Assembly: GCF_022968795.1 (NCBI RefSeq)
Contig: NZ_JALJRB010000016.1
Span: 47,265-111,264 of the forward strand
Source: Desulfatitalea alkaliphila
GTDB lineage: Bacteria; Desulfobacterota; Desulfobacteria; Desulfobacterales; Desulfosarcinaceae
Reading direction: 5' to 3'
DNA length: 64,000 bases
Part shown: piece by piece, positions 51,994 through 60,067 of the stretch
Numbering within the stretch: the stretch's first letter is position 1
How the letters are laid out: each line of letters begins with the position of its first letter
Translations under genes and position numbers: made by a program
The notes under the pieces: generated by a model
What the model was told of the DNA's origin: nothing
Database searches by the model: none
Seen by the model: the letters and a program-made list of their open reading frames with translations, nothing else

Positions 51994-52680
51994 ATGCGCA
52001 TTCTGGCCGTGGATACCGCCACCGAGGTGTGCGGCGTGGCATTGGCCCGCGAGAGTGGCGATGTGGCGGCCGAGCTGTGCCTCAACCGGGGACGGACCCA
52101 CACCGGCACCCTCATGGCGGCCATCGAGGCTGTGTTGAGTCTTGCCGACCTTTCGCTCAAACAGGTGGATGCCTTTGCCGTCACCCGTGGCCCGGGCAGC
52201 TTCACCGGCCTGCGCATCGGCATCAGCACCGTCAAGGGGCTGGCCTTGGCAACAGGCAAACCGTTGCTGGGCGTCTCATCCTTGGCAGCCCTGACGTGCC
52301 GGGTCCCCGAGGGCATCACACGCATCTGCCCCATGATCGACGCCCGGCGGCACCAAGTCTACTGGTCTCTGTACGAGCGGCATCAGCAAGGATTGGTACA
52401 GATCCATCCGGAGACCGTCGGTCCGCCGCGGGAAGCAGCGGGACAGGTGGCAGGACCTTGCCTTTTCGTCGGCAACGGCGCGCGGCTCTACAACGAACAG
52501 TTGCGGGCCGCCTTGTCGCGGCCGGAGTGGTTGCTGGCGGCGGGTGAGGGGCTGGACACTTTGTCCGCCGCTGCCGTGGCGCGGCTGGCCGGCGAACAGC
52601 TGAGGCGCGGGGAGTGGGTGGATGTTCATCGTTTCGCGCCGCTATACATTCGACCATCGGATGCCCGGCTCAATGTTTGA
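51994..52680 (+). CDS. tsaB: tRNA threonylcarbamoyladenosine biosynthesis protein TsaB
   Basis: A 228-residue ASKHA-fold protein: ILAVDTATEVCGVAL at the N-terminus and the signature AFAVTRGPGSFTGLRIGIST followed by KGLALATGKPLLGVSSL. TsaB supports TsaD in forming t6A37 of tRNAs that read ANN codons. Length is normal. It starts eight bases after lon. A 13-base tandem duplication spans its stop codon. Confidence 0.93.
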   Translation: MRILAVDTATEVCGVALARESGDVAAELCLNRGRTHTGTLMAAIEAVLSLADLSLKQVDAFAVTRGPGSFTGLRIGISTVKGLALATGKPLLGVSSLAALTCRVPEGITRICPMIDARRHQVYWSLYERHQQGLVQIHPETVGPPREAAGQVAGPCLFVGNGARLYNEQLRAALSRPEWLLAAGEGLDTLSAAAVARLAGEQLRRGEWVDVHRFAPLYIRPSDARLNV

Positions 52681-52697
52681 TCTGAATGTTTGATCTG
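52672..52697. repeat. 13-bp tandem duplication over the tsaB stop codon
   Basis: AATGTTTGATCTG occurs twice in tandem (52672-52684, 52685-52697). The first copy holds the TGA stop of tsaB. The rest of the gap to greA (to 52948) contains no gene, and no hairpin that I could see. Confidence 0.6.
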
Positions 52698-52948
52698 CTT
52701 GACACGCCTGCTGGAAATGGGTAAGGGATTTCAGGTTGAACAACATTCAGTAGGTGGCAGACAAACCAATGGGACTTCGCCGTCCGGCGGGGGAGCATTG
52801 GTTTCTGTATTGCTTCCGATGAATGCCGGCGGCATATGGAAGGATCGCCCGTAGATGGGACGATGCCGCCGGGCGTAGCGTATCACAATTCAATATGGCA
52901 GCGGCGGCCCCCTTCCGGGCCGTCGCGCTTTTAACAAAGGAGTGACTG

Positions 52949-53416
52949 TTGGATAGAGTGCCCATTACCCCCCGTGGCTATGAAGCCTTGAAAAAGGAGT
53001 TGACGCAGTTGGTGTCGGTGGAACGCCCCCTGGTGATCAAAGCCATTGAAGAAGCCCGTGCCCACGGCGATTTGTCCGAAAATGCCGAATTCGAGGCGGC
53101 CAAGGAGCGCCAGGCGTTTATCGAGGCGCGGGCCAACGAACTCAAATTCAAGCTGGGCAACGCCGATATCATCGACCCGGACAAGTTGCCCCGCGACCGG
53201 GCCGTTTTTGCCAGCCGTGTGCTGCTTGCCAATGTGGACACCGGCGAGGAGGTGGAGTATCAACTGGTCGGGCCGGACGAGTCGGACATCAAGGAGGGTC
53301 GAATTTCTGTCGCCTCACCATTGGGCCGGGCCATCATCGGGCGTCGGCCCGGCGACGAGATCGTCCTCGAAGCGCCGGCCGGCAAGCGGACATATGAGCT
53401 GGTGGAGATTCGTTGA
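52949..53416 (+). CDS. greA: transcription elongation factor GreA
   Basis: A 155-residue protein with an N-terminal coiled coil (YEALKKELTQLVSVERPLVI; ARAHGDLSENAEFEAAKERQ, where the acidic tip DLSENAEF lies) and a C-terminal FKBP-like domain (SPLGRAIIGRRPGDEIVLEA). It rescues backtracked RNA polymerase by stimulating transcript cleavage. The start appears to be TTG at 52949, with AAAGGAG eight bases upstream; no ATG exists near the N-terminus that keeps the coiled coil. Confidence 0.93.
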   Translation: MDRVPITPRGYEALKKELTQLVSVERPLVIKAIEEARAHGDLSENAEFEAAKERQAFIEARANELKFKLGNADIIDPDKLPRDRAVFASRVLLANVDTGEEVEYQLVGPDESDIKEGRISVASPLGRAIIGRRPGDEIVLEAPAGKRTYELVEIR

Positions 53417-53490
53417 TTCTGCTATAGGGATGGGCATACCAAGCCTGCCGCGCGCGCCGGGCGGGCTGACAACAAATGGAGGTTAGGGCA

Positions 53491-53697
53491 ATGGCAAGGA
53501 TAACCATTGAAGATTGTTTGAAAAGAGTTGATAATCGGTTCCGGTTGGTGCATTTGGCGGCCTCTCGGGTGCGTCAAATTCGGGAGGGATCCGAATATCT
53601 TGTCAGCTCACCCAAAAACGAAGACATCGTGGTGGCGTTGCGTGAACTGGCGGCGGGCAAGGTGACCCAGAAGAGTCTGGCCGAAGATCAGGCCTGA
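53491..53697 (+). CDS. rpoZ: RNA polymerase omega subunit
   Basis: A 68-residue protein: MARITIEDCLKRVDNRFRLV at the start, then ASRVRQIREGS and KNEDIVVALRELAAGKVT. It binds beta' and helps polymerase assembly. The ATG at 53491 follows GGAGG; an ATG five codons upstream lies inside that Shine-Dalgarno sequence. It lies 74 bases after greA, so transcription genes cluster here. Confidence 0.93.
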   Translation: MARITIEDCLKRVDNRFRLVHLAASRVRQIREGSEYLVSSPKNEDIVVALRELAAGKVTQKSLAEDQA

Positions 53698-53719
53698 CCC
53701 GTCGCTTGAAGATCGTCCC

Positions 53720-54451
53720 TTGCCGACCCACAGCAACACATACAAGTCCCTCAACCGGTCCATGGGCAAGGCCCTGCACGCCTATTCGATGATCCAGGAC
53801 GGGGATCGCATCGCCGTCGGGCTCTCCGGCGGAAAAGACAGTTGGGCCTTGATGTGGCTCCTGGCGGAGCGGCAAACCCGTGTACCCGTCCGATATTCAC
53901 TGCACCCCATCCATATCGATCCGGGTTTCGAAGGCGGACCGAGCGGGGCCATTGAGGCCTTCTGCCGGCGCATGGGTTGGACCGTTCACATCGAGCGGAC
54001 CGATTTCGGTCCCGTCGCCCACAGTGACGTCAATCGGGAAAATCCCTGCTTCTTGTGCGCCCGCAACCGGCGCCGGCGACTGTTCGAGGCGGCCGACCGA
54101 ATGGGGTGCCGCAAGCTGGCCCTGGGGCACAACAAGGACGATCTGATCGAAACACTGTTCATCAACATGTTCTATGCCGGCGAGATCAGCACCATGATGG
54201 CCCATCAGCCTTTTTTCGATGGCCGGATAACCGTCATTCGACCACTGGCATATACCGATGAAGCGCATCTGGAACGTTTCGCCCGGATCATGCAATTTCC
54301 GGTGCCTCCCAATCCCTGCCCCAGTGCGGGACGTTCCAAACGGGCGGCCGTCAAGGACATGCTGCGGCGCCTCTACGCCGACAACAGAAAAATCAAAGGC
54401 AACATATTCAGATCGATGCGCCACGTCCGAGCTGAATATCTGCCCCGATAA
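53720..54451 (+). CDS. TtcA-like tRNA 2-thiolation protein
   Basis: A 243-residue N-type ATP pyrophosphatase. P-loop VGLSGGKDSWALMWLL; Cys pair in NPCFLCARNRRRRLF; a third Cys in VPPNPCPSAGRSKR; and the GHNKDD motif. In TtcA three Cys hold a [4Fe-4S] cluster used to make 2-thiocytidine at position 32 of tRNA. It is shorter than E. coli TtcA (311). The start is unclear: TTG at 53720 has no ribosome site, and ATG at 53762 (MGKALHAYSM) also lacks a good one. It follows rpoZ by 22 bases. Confidence 0.85.
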   Translation: MPTHSNTYKSLNRSMGKALHAYSMIQDGDRIAVGLSGGKDSWALMWLLAERQTRVPVRYSLHPIHIDPGFEGGPSGAIEAFCRRMGWTVHIERTDFGPVAHSDVNRENPCFLCARNRRRRLFEAADRMGCRKLALGHNKDDLIETLFINMFYAGEISTMMAHQPFFDGRITVIRPLAYTDEAHLERFARIMQFPVPPNPCPSAGRSKRAAVKDMLRRLYADNRKIKGNIFRSMRHVRAEYLPR

Positions 54452-54523
54452 GGCCATTGGATGGGTGTTGATGCCGGCGGCTCCGGGAACGGGACCTTTG
54501 GCCGAGGCATGGAAGGCGGATCG

Positions 54524-55306
54524 ATGAAAGACGTGCAAAGCCAACGCGACACGCGCAACATTCCCATTGACAAAGTGGGGATCAAGAATCTGCGCTACCC
54601 CGTAACCGTGCGGGACCGCCGTGAGGGCCGCCAGGCCACCGTGGCGATCATCAACATGTATGTGGATTTGCCCCATCAGTACAAGGGCACCCACATGAGT
54701 CGTTTCGTGGAGATGCTCCATCTGCTCAAAAGCGAGGTTTCCCTCAAGCGGTTCGCCACCTTGCTGGAGCAGATGAAAAAGCATTTGGATGCCGCTTCGG
54801 CGCACATCGAAATGACCTTCCCCTATTTCATCGAAAAACAGGCGCCGGTCAGCAAGGCGCCCGGTCTAATGGACTACACCTGCCGCATCATGGGTTCCAG
54901 CAACGCCCGGGACGAGGTGGACCTGATCTCCGAGGTGAACGTCCCTATCAGCTCAGTCTGCCCGTGTTCCAAGGCCATCAGCGATGCAGGGGCCCACAAC
55001 CAGCGCGGTGAAGTGAAGCTGCAAACCCGCTTCAAGCGTTTCATCTGGCTGGAGGACATGATCGAGCTGGTGGAAGCTTGCGCCTCTTGCGATGTTTTTT
55101 CGGTACTCAAGCGAGTGGACGAAAAGCGGGTCACCGAACAGAGCTACAACAACCCCAAGTTTGTCGAGGATGTGGTCCGGGACGTGGCCTCCCGCCTGAT
55201 GCAGGACGACAACATCATCTGGTTCTCCGTCAGCGCCGAAAACTTCGAATCGATCCACAACCACAGCGCCTACGCCCACATCACCAGCGGACCGTGGCCG
55301 GTGTGA
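54524..55306 (+). CDS. folE2: GTP cyclohydrolase IB
   Basis: A 260-residue protein of the GCYH-IB (FolE2/YciA-like tunnelling fold) family: RNIPIDKVGIKNLRYPV at the start, the zinc/active-site Cys in SSVCPCSKAISDAGAHNQRG, and ENFESIHNHSAYAHI near the end. It converts GTP to dihydroneopterin triphosphate for folate or queuosine-type pathways, and the metal-flexible IB form is common in anaerobes. Start at 54524 (MKDVQSQRD) with AAGGCGG upstream; a Met five codons earlier is possible. It ends next to heptad repeat copy 3. Confidence 0.93.
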   Translation: MKDVQSQRDTRNIPIDKVGIKNLRYPVTVRDRREGRQATVAIINMYVDLPHQYKGTHMSRFVEMLHLLKSEVSLKRFATLLEQMKKHLDAASAHIEMTFPYFIEKQAPVSKAPGLMDYTCRIMGSSNARDEVDLISEVNVPISSVCPCSKAISDAGAHNQRGEVKLQTRFKRFIWLEDMIELVEACASCDVFSVLKRVDEKRVTEQSYNNPKFVEDVVRDVASRLMQDDNIIWFSVSAENFESIHNHSAYAHITSGPWPV

Positions 55307-55311
55307 GAGAT

Positions 55312-55353
55312 AGTTTTAAGTTTTAAGTGTTAAGTTTTAAGTTGAAGGAATTC
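55312..55353 (-). repeat. heptad repeat copy 3 (inverted)
   Basis: On the minus strand: GAATTCCTTCA, then ACTTAAA, ACTTAAC, ACTTAAA, ACTTAAA, ACT. It begins five bases after the folE2 stop codon, mirroring copy 2 behind mrp. Together with copy 4 it brackets a 300-base noncoding stretch in inverted orientation. Confidence 0.75.
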
Positions 55354-55381
55354 TGGCGGTTAGAGATGGTGGGGGCGTTGG

Positions 55382-55473
55382 GTTGCCGGGTCGGCAACAC
55401 CCTTGTAGGGGCACGGCATGCCGTGCCCGGGTAGCCCCAGGCGGCCCGTTCATGCACGACATGCCGTGCCCCT
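55382..55473. repeat. GC-rich palindromes including GGGCACGGCATGCCGTGCCC
   Basis: A perfect 20-bp palindrome at 55409-55428 is embedded in GTAGGGGCACGGCATGCC. A second, inverted copy of the AGGGGCACGGCATG arm lies at 55460-55473, and a small GTTGCC/GGCAAC stem at 55382-55398. The unit 'TAGGGGCACGGCATGCCGTG' looks like a dispersed intergenic repeat. The remaining stretch to 55652 holds no gene that I can support. Confidence 0.6.
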
Positions 55474-55652
55474 GCGCCACAGGTGACATAACCATTATTG
55501 TCTGTTCCTGCACGGCGGCTGGGGTTGCTGTGATGCGTGCAGGCGCTTAGGGACCGTTATGAGGTGGGCGCCGGATGTTCGGCCCCCACTGTTTTAGCGA
55601 AGCGCGTTTTGATCCACCCCCGGAGACCACCCTCAACCCCCTAAAATCGATA

Positions 55653-55695
55653 GAATTCCTTCAACTTAAAACTTAAAACTTAACACTTAAGACTT
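55653..55695 (+). repeat. heptad repeat copy 4
   Basis: GAATTCCTTCA, then ACTTAAA, ACTTAAA, ACTTAAC, ACTTAAG, ACTT. It is the most regular copy and is followed by an A/C-rich run of AACCCAACAAACCC-like units (to about 55758) that abuts the dacB stop. The upstream flank CAACCCCCTAAAATCGATA matches copy 1. Confidence 0.75.
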
Positions 55696-55758
55696 GCTTT
55701 TAACTCAACAAAACCCACCCAACCCGATAAACCCAACAAACCCAAAAAACCCAAAAAA

Positions 55759-57033
55759 CTAACGCAAGTTTCTTTCGAGCAGTTGCATGATGCGGTCGGT
55801 GGTGCGGCCGGGGGTGTTGCACAGGACTGCGAAACGATAGAGGCCGCCTGCTTCGGATTCCAAATAGCCCACCCGGGTGCTGACGCCTTGCAAGGTGCCG
55901 GTCTTGTACCATTGGCGCCCTTCTTGACGCATCAGGTGGTGGTGCGGCTGGAAACGGGCCAGCACGTGCAGCATGGTGCGGGCCGAGACCCGGTTGTGGC
56001 GCGAAAGTCCCGACGCTTCCACCAGGGTGCCGGTGGTGATGCCCAGGTGTTGGGTGTAATAGTGCTGCAGCACCGCCACGCCTTTTTCCATGGTGGCCGG
56101 CGGCCCGTGGACCTGTGCGCCCATGGCCAGCAACAGTTGGTTGGCGATGAAGTTGTTGGAAAATTCGAGCAGGTCGGCGATGATCTTGGTCAGCGGATGT
56201 TCGGAACGATGGCGCCACAGCAGTGTGTGGAGATCGGTATCGAGAAGGCCCGGTGCGATGGTGCCCGCCGTAGCCACGCCGGCATCCCGCAGGAAGTGCT
56301 CGAACAGCTCCCCTGTGTAGCGCAGCATCTCGTGGCGATTGCCGGCGATGGTGATCCGGCCGCTGGTCAGACCCGATGCCTCGATGGCATCGATCATGAA
56401 CGGCAGCAGAGGGGTTTGGGGTTCGGCACTGGCCCAGGCGCCGTTGCGCCGTTCGAAAAAGAAGGTGTTGAAATTGACGCACAGGGCGCCGTTGGGCGCA
56501 TCGTAGGCCCGCGCCGAGCCGCCGCGTCCCGGGATTGTCAGGGGTTGGTCGAAATAGGTGTCGTCCAGCACCAGGCCGTCGATGCGCTCAAGGCGGCCGG
56601 CCAGCTCGGCGGCCATGGCCGCCACCCGTTCGGAGACCAGTAGCGGATCACCGTATCCCTTGATCGCCAGGCGGTTGTCGCCATCGAGATGAAAATCGGT
56701 GATGAATCGATGTTCCGGCCCCAGGTGGTGCAATGTCGCCAGCGCCGTCACCACCTTGAGAATGGAGGCGGGCACCAGCAAAGCATCGGGGCGCACCGCG
56801 ACCACCGGGTTACCGTCGGGCGCCGCCACCATCACGGCATCCCGGGGTCCCAGCAGAGCGGTCAAGCGTTCATTGAGCGTGGTGTCCGCCGCGGTGGTGC
56901 CGGCGCCGATCAACAACATCAAAACAAGCAACCCGATGCTTCCCGTTGACCGCCGCTTCAATCTTGCAATGTGCACCATTTGCTCCGATCCTCGATCCAA
57001 TGAGGCGCTTGGCATGTTGGCGTTTGTGTCCAT
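55759..57033 (-). CDS. D-alanyl-D-alanine carboxypeptidase/endopeptidase (PBP4, DacB-like)
   Basis: A class C penicillin-binding protein of about 424 residues. The three active-site motifs are visible: SxxK in VPASILKVVTAL, SxN in EFSNNFIAN, and KTG in WYKTGTLQGVS. An N-terminal hydrophobic segment (IGLLVLMLLIGAG) is the likely signal peptide; it is preceded by an unusually long polar stretch, so the true start may be the Met at 56979 (MVHIARLKRRS). The start given has GGGGAGG six bases upstream. It trims peptidoglycan cross-links in the periplasm. It is convergent with folE2 across a repeat-rich gap. Confidence 0.87.
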   Translation of the reverse strand: MDTNANMPSASLDRGSEQMVHIARLKRRSTGSIGLLVLMLLIGAGTTAADTTLNERLTALLGPRDAVMVAAPDGNPVVAVRPDALLVPASILKVVTALATLHHLGPEHRFITDFHLDGDNRLAIKGYGDPLLVSERVAAMAAELAGRLERIDGLVLDDTYFDQPLTIPGRGGSARAYDAPNGALCVNFNTFFFERRNGAWASAEPQTPLLPFMIDAIEASGLTSGRITIAGNRHEMLRYTGELFEHFLRDAGVATAGTIAPGLLDTDLHTLLWRHRSEHPLTKIIADLLEFSNNFIANQLLLAMGAQVHGPPATMEKGVAVLQHYYTQHLGITTGTLVEASGLSRHNRVSARTMLHVLARFQPHHHLMRQEGRQWYKTGTLQGVSTRVGYLESEAGGLYRFAVLCNTPGRTTDRIMQLLERNLR

Positions 57034-57187
57034 TGCCATCCTCCCCTTTTTTCATGCCGCTGGAAATTTTTCAAGATCGCCGGCGGACGGTCGATAATAG
57101 TGAGATGAACGCCACAGTCGCCTCCGGCGGCGCTTCGCCGCACTGGTGAATGGCCTTTGTGCGTGTAACTTCAGTGGGATGATCGGG

Positions 57188-58573
57188 ATGGAGTCGAATC
57201 AAAACCGCCGCTTTGCCCTGTTGCTGGTCGATGACGAACCCGCTGTCCTGGCGGCTTTGAAGCGGGTGTTTCGCAAAGCGCCCTACGTGTTGCACGCGGC
57301 GGAAAACGGTCAGGCCGCCCTGGAGATACTGCGCCGGACGCCCATCGATGCCGCCTTGGTGGATCTGATGATGCCGGAAATGGACGGCATGACCTTGCTG
57401 TCGCAGATGCAGGCCAAATGGCCCACGGTGCGGGTCGTGATTCTGACCGGCCACGGTGGCGTCGCGGAGGCGGTGGCCGCCATCAAAATGGGGGCGGTCG
57501 ATTTTCTGCAAAAACCGTTCGAAGAGGAGAATCTGCTGGCCCGCTTGGAGCAGCTGCACCGGATCTGGCAGCTGGAGCAGGAGAACCGCCGGCTGCGGGC
57601 CGCCATGGAGATCCGCTTCGGATTCGATCAGCTCACCGGCCAGGCCGAGGCCATGCTCAACCTCAAGCGGATGATTCTGCAGGTCGCGCCGTCGGATGCC
57701 TCCATTTTGATCCAGGGCGAAACCGGCACCGGCAAGGAGTTGGTGGCGCGTGCCATTCACCACCACAGCCCCCGGGGCAAGGGGCCTTTCGTTCCGGTGG
57801 ATTGCGCCGGCATCAATGAAACGGTGATGGCCAGCGAGCTGTTCGGGCACGTGCGCGGCGCCTTTACCGGCGCCCACGAAAGCACCGCCGGATTGGTGCG
57901 TTCGGCCGATAAAGGCACCCTTTTTCTGGATGAGGTGGGTGAGCTGTCGCTGTCCATGCAGGTCAAGCTGCTGCGCACCATCCAGGAGAAGGAGGTGCGT
58001 CCGGTGGGCGCCGGCCGCAGCCATCCGGTGGATGTGCGTATTCTGGCGGCCACCAACCGCAATCTCGAGCAGGAGGTGGCGGCGGGGCGCTTTCGCCAGG
58101 ACTTGTACTACCGCCTCAATGTGGTGGTCATGACAGTGCCCCCATTGCGCGACCGACTGGACGATGTGCCGCTGCTGGTGCGCCATTTCATCGAGCGGTT
58201 TCGCACACCCGCCTCCCCGGTGCATCGCATCACCAAGCAGGCCTTGCTGTGCCTCATGGCCTACGACTGGCCGGGCAATGTGCGGGAGCTGGAAAATGCG
58301 CTGCGCCGGGCCGTGGCCATGGGCCAGGAGGAGCGCATCGGACCGGCGGATTTACCGGAGAACATTCACGCGCCGGCCCCCACCGGCGCCGCGACCGGGG
58401 TGCCCGGACAAGCCGCCGGCATTGAAGGGGATTCCCTGGAGGTCTACGAAGCGGCCGCCATTCGCAATGCCTTGACCAAGTCGGGCGGCAACCGCCGCAA
58501 AGCCGCCGGCCTGTTACAGATTGGGGAGGCCACCCTCTATCGCAAGCTCAAAAAATACGGCATCGATGGCTGA
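57188..58573 (+). CDS. NtrC-type sigma-54 response regulator
   Basis: A 461-residue regulator with a receiver domain (phospho-acceptor Asp at about 59 in ALVDLMMPEMDG), AAA+ domain (Walker A GETGTGKE, GAFTGA loop, FLDEVGEL), and Fis-type HTH (NRRKAAGLLQIGEATLYRKL). It activates sigma-54 promoters when phosphorylated. No histidine kinase is adjacent, so it is an orphan here. Starts at 57146 or 57179 would add 11-14 non-domain residues; 57188 was chosen for its GGGATGATCGGG context. Divergent from dacB; a link to envelope stress is possible but unproven. Confidence 0.9.
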   Translation: MESNQNRRFALLLVDDEPAVLAALKRVFRKAPYVLHAAENGQAALEILRRTPIDAALVDLMMPEMDGMTLLSQMQAKWPTVRVVILTGHGGVAEAVAAIKMGAVDFLQKPFEEENLLARLEQLHRIWQLEQENRRLRAAMEIRFGFDQLTGQAEAMLNLKRMILQVAPSDASILIQGETGTGKELVARAIHHHSPRGKGPFVPVDCAGINETVMASELFGHVRGAFTGAHESTAGLVRSADKGTLFLDEVGELSLSMQVKLLRTIQEKEVRPVGAGRSHPVDVRILAATNRNLEQEVAAGRFRQDLYYRLNVVVMTVPPLRDRLDDVPLLVRHFIERFRTPASPVHRITKQALLCLMAYDWPGNVRELENALRRAVAMGQEERIGPADLPENIHAPAPTGAATGVPGQAAGIEGDSLEVYEAAAIRNALTKSGGNRRKAAGLLQIGEATLYRKLKKYGIDG

Positions 58574-58609
58574 GGGCGCGAATCGGCGTGCCTGTTTCGG
58601 GACCGGTTT

Positions 58610-59059
58610 TCAGGCGGTACCCCCGGTTTCAAGGATCAGGGTGACCGGGCCGTCGTTTACCAGGGAGACTTGCATCATGGCGCGAAAACGGCCGGTGGCC
58701 ACCGGAATGCCCAGTTCGCGGACGTGAGCGACGAACCGTTCATAAAGCGCCTCGGCCTGCGGCGGTGGTGCGGCGCCCACGAACGAGGGGCGCCGCCCCT
58801 TACGGCAATCGCCCAGCAAGGTGAACTGGGATACCACCAGCATGGCGCCGCCCGTGTCGATCAGGGAGCGGTTCATCTTGCCCTGATCATCTTCAAAGAT
58901 CCGCAAATGGGCCACCTTGTCGGCCAGGTAGTCGGCTTCCCGGGCCGTGTCGTCGACGGCCACGCCCAGCAAGACCATCAAGCCCGCCTCGATGGCGCCC
59001 ACCGTTTCGCCACCCACCGTGACCGCGCTCTGGGTCACCCGTTGCACCACTGCCCGCAT
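58610..59059 (-). CDS. dtd: D-aminoacyl-tRNA deacylase
   Basis: A 149-residue protein: [20 protein letters not shown] at the start, the active-site [17 protein letters not shown] and the NDGPVTL block (cross-subunit Gly-cisPro-like motif). It removes D-amino acids, and Gly from tRNA-Ala, from mischarged tRNAs. Start at 59059; an in-frame ATG seven codons upstream (59080) is less family-like. It is convergent with the response regulator, with 36 bases between stops. Confidence 0.94.
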   Translation of the reverse strand: MRAVVQRVTQSAVTVGGETVGAIEAGLMVLLGVAVDDTAREADYLADKVAHLRIFEDDQGKMNRSLIDTGGAMLVVSQFTLLGDCRKGRRPSFVGAAPPPQAEALYERFVAHVRELGIPVATGRFRAMMQVSLVNDGPVTLILETGGTA

Positions 59060-59153
59060 ATCGGCTTCGCTCCCCTCCATCCATGCCTGTCATTCAATTG
59101 TGCCGGGCTTATCATTGCCTTAACGGAATTGCTTCACTTTTTTCATCGGCACC

Positions 59154-59303
59154 TTGAAGGAGATCCGGGCCGACGGGCAGTGGTCCCAACGATTGCACTG
59201 GAAGGTCTTTTTTGCCCTCGGTTTGTTCGTCTGCTCCTTTTTCATTCCCCCGCTGCTCAAACGGTGGCGCCGGTATCGCCATGAGGGTTTGACGGATCGG
59301 TGA
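59154..59303 (+). CDS. possible small single-span membrane protein
   Basis: A 49-codon frame with TTG start: MKEIRADGQWSQRLHWKVFF followed by a hydrophobic stretch ALGLFVCSFFIPPLL, and a very basic end (KRWRRYRHEGLTDR). One membrane span with positive residues inside is a sensible topology, and codon choice resembles its neighbours. Against it: no clear ribosome site and a rare start. The next stop upstream in frame is at 59121-59123, so no ATG start is possible. Confidence 0.35.
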   Translation: MKEIRADGQWSQRLHWKVFFALGLFVCSFFIPPLLKRWRRYRHEGLTDR

Positions 59304-59326
59304 GGGAGTCTTTCCTGCCAGCGGTT

Positions 59327-59968
59327 TCATGCTTCGAAGAGAAAGGCCGCAAAACCGGCGCCGGGGGCCATGCCCGGAGTGATGACGGGCGCATTCGCCG
59401 GCTCATGGTCCGGGGAATGCAGCAGGGCGCCGGCACTTTGCCGGAGGACCAGGCCGGTGCGGGCCGCCATTGCAAGGGTTTTCTTCAAGGGGCGAAAGCG
59501 GGCATGGGCGTATATCGGGTGGCCTTGGGCCCCTTTTCGCATGTAGGCGCGCGCCCAGGCGCCTTCGGTGGGCAGGGTGCCCAGGAGCAATCGGCCGCCC
59601 GGTCGTAACACCCGCCGGCACTCTCGGAAGACCGCGTCGGGTCGGTCCAGAAAACACAAGGTGAAGGCGATGAGAATGCCGTCCAAGGCGTCGGCGGGGT
59701 AAGGCAACCGCTCGGCCCGGGCCAGCTGCACCCGGATGCCCCGCGCGGCTGCCTTGACGGCCATGGGCAGCGAAAGGTCGATGCCATAACCGATGCTCAA
59801 TGCCTCGGCGAAGCGCCCGCTGCCCACCCCCACCTCCAACCAACGGCCGGCAAAATCGTTCCACACTGCTCGCAGGCAGGCCACTTCCTCCCGAAAAAGC
59901 GCCCGCCCTGCCGCATCATCGTACCAACGGTCATAATCATCGGCAATGGTATCGAAAACGGTCCCCAT
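59327..59968 (-). CDS. SAM-dependent methyltransferase (class I)
   Basis: A 213-residue Methyltransf_11-type protein: VFDTIADDYDRWYDD at the start, SAM-binding GRWLEVGVGSGRFAEAL, acidic loop GIDLSLPMAVKAA, and the post-motif ALDGILIAFTLCFLDRPD followed by RVLRPGGRLLLGT. Substrate unknown; UbiE/demethylmenaquinone-type or arsenite-type enzymes share this layout but lack of specific Cys or anchors prevents a choice. It is bracketed by dtd and heptad repeat copy 5. Confidence 0.85.
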   Translation of the reverse strand: MGTVFDTIADDYDRWYDDAAGRALFREEVACLRAVWNDFAGRWLEVGVGSGRFAEALSIGYGIDLSLPMAVKAAARGIRVQLARAERLPYPADALDGILIAFTLCFLDRPDAVFRECRRVLRPGGRLLLGTLPTEGAWARAYMRKGAQGHPIYAHARFRPLKKTLAMAARTGLVLRQSAGALLHSPDHEPANAPVITPGMAPGAGFAAFLFEA

Positions 59969-59997
59969 TCACCCAACCCGAAGAACTCTAACCGGCA

Positions 59998-60043
59998 GAA
60001 TTCATTAACGTAAAACTCTTAACACTGAACACCTGAAACTCTA
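59998..60043 (+). repeat. heptad repeat copy 5 (degenerate)
   Basis: GAATTCATTA, then decayed 7-base units ACGTAAA, ACTCTTA, ACACTGA, ACACCTG, AAACTCT, followed by the TTTTAACCCAACAAAC tail that also follows copy 4. It is clearly related but diverged. Confidence 0.55.
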
Positions 60044-60067
60044 TTTTAACCCAACAAACGCAACAAA

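Noticed and set aside
52698..52730. TTGACA after tsaB as a greA promoter
   Set aside because: The hexamer 17 bases on is TAAGGG, too far from a -10 consensus.
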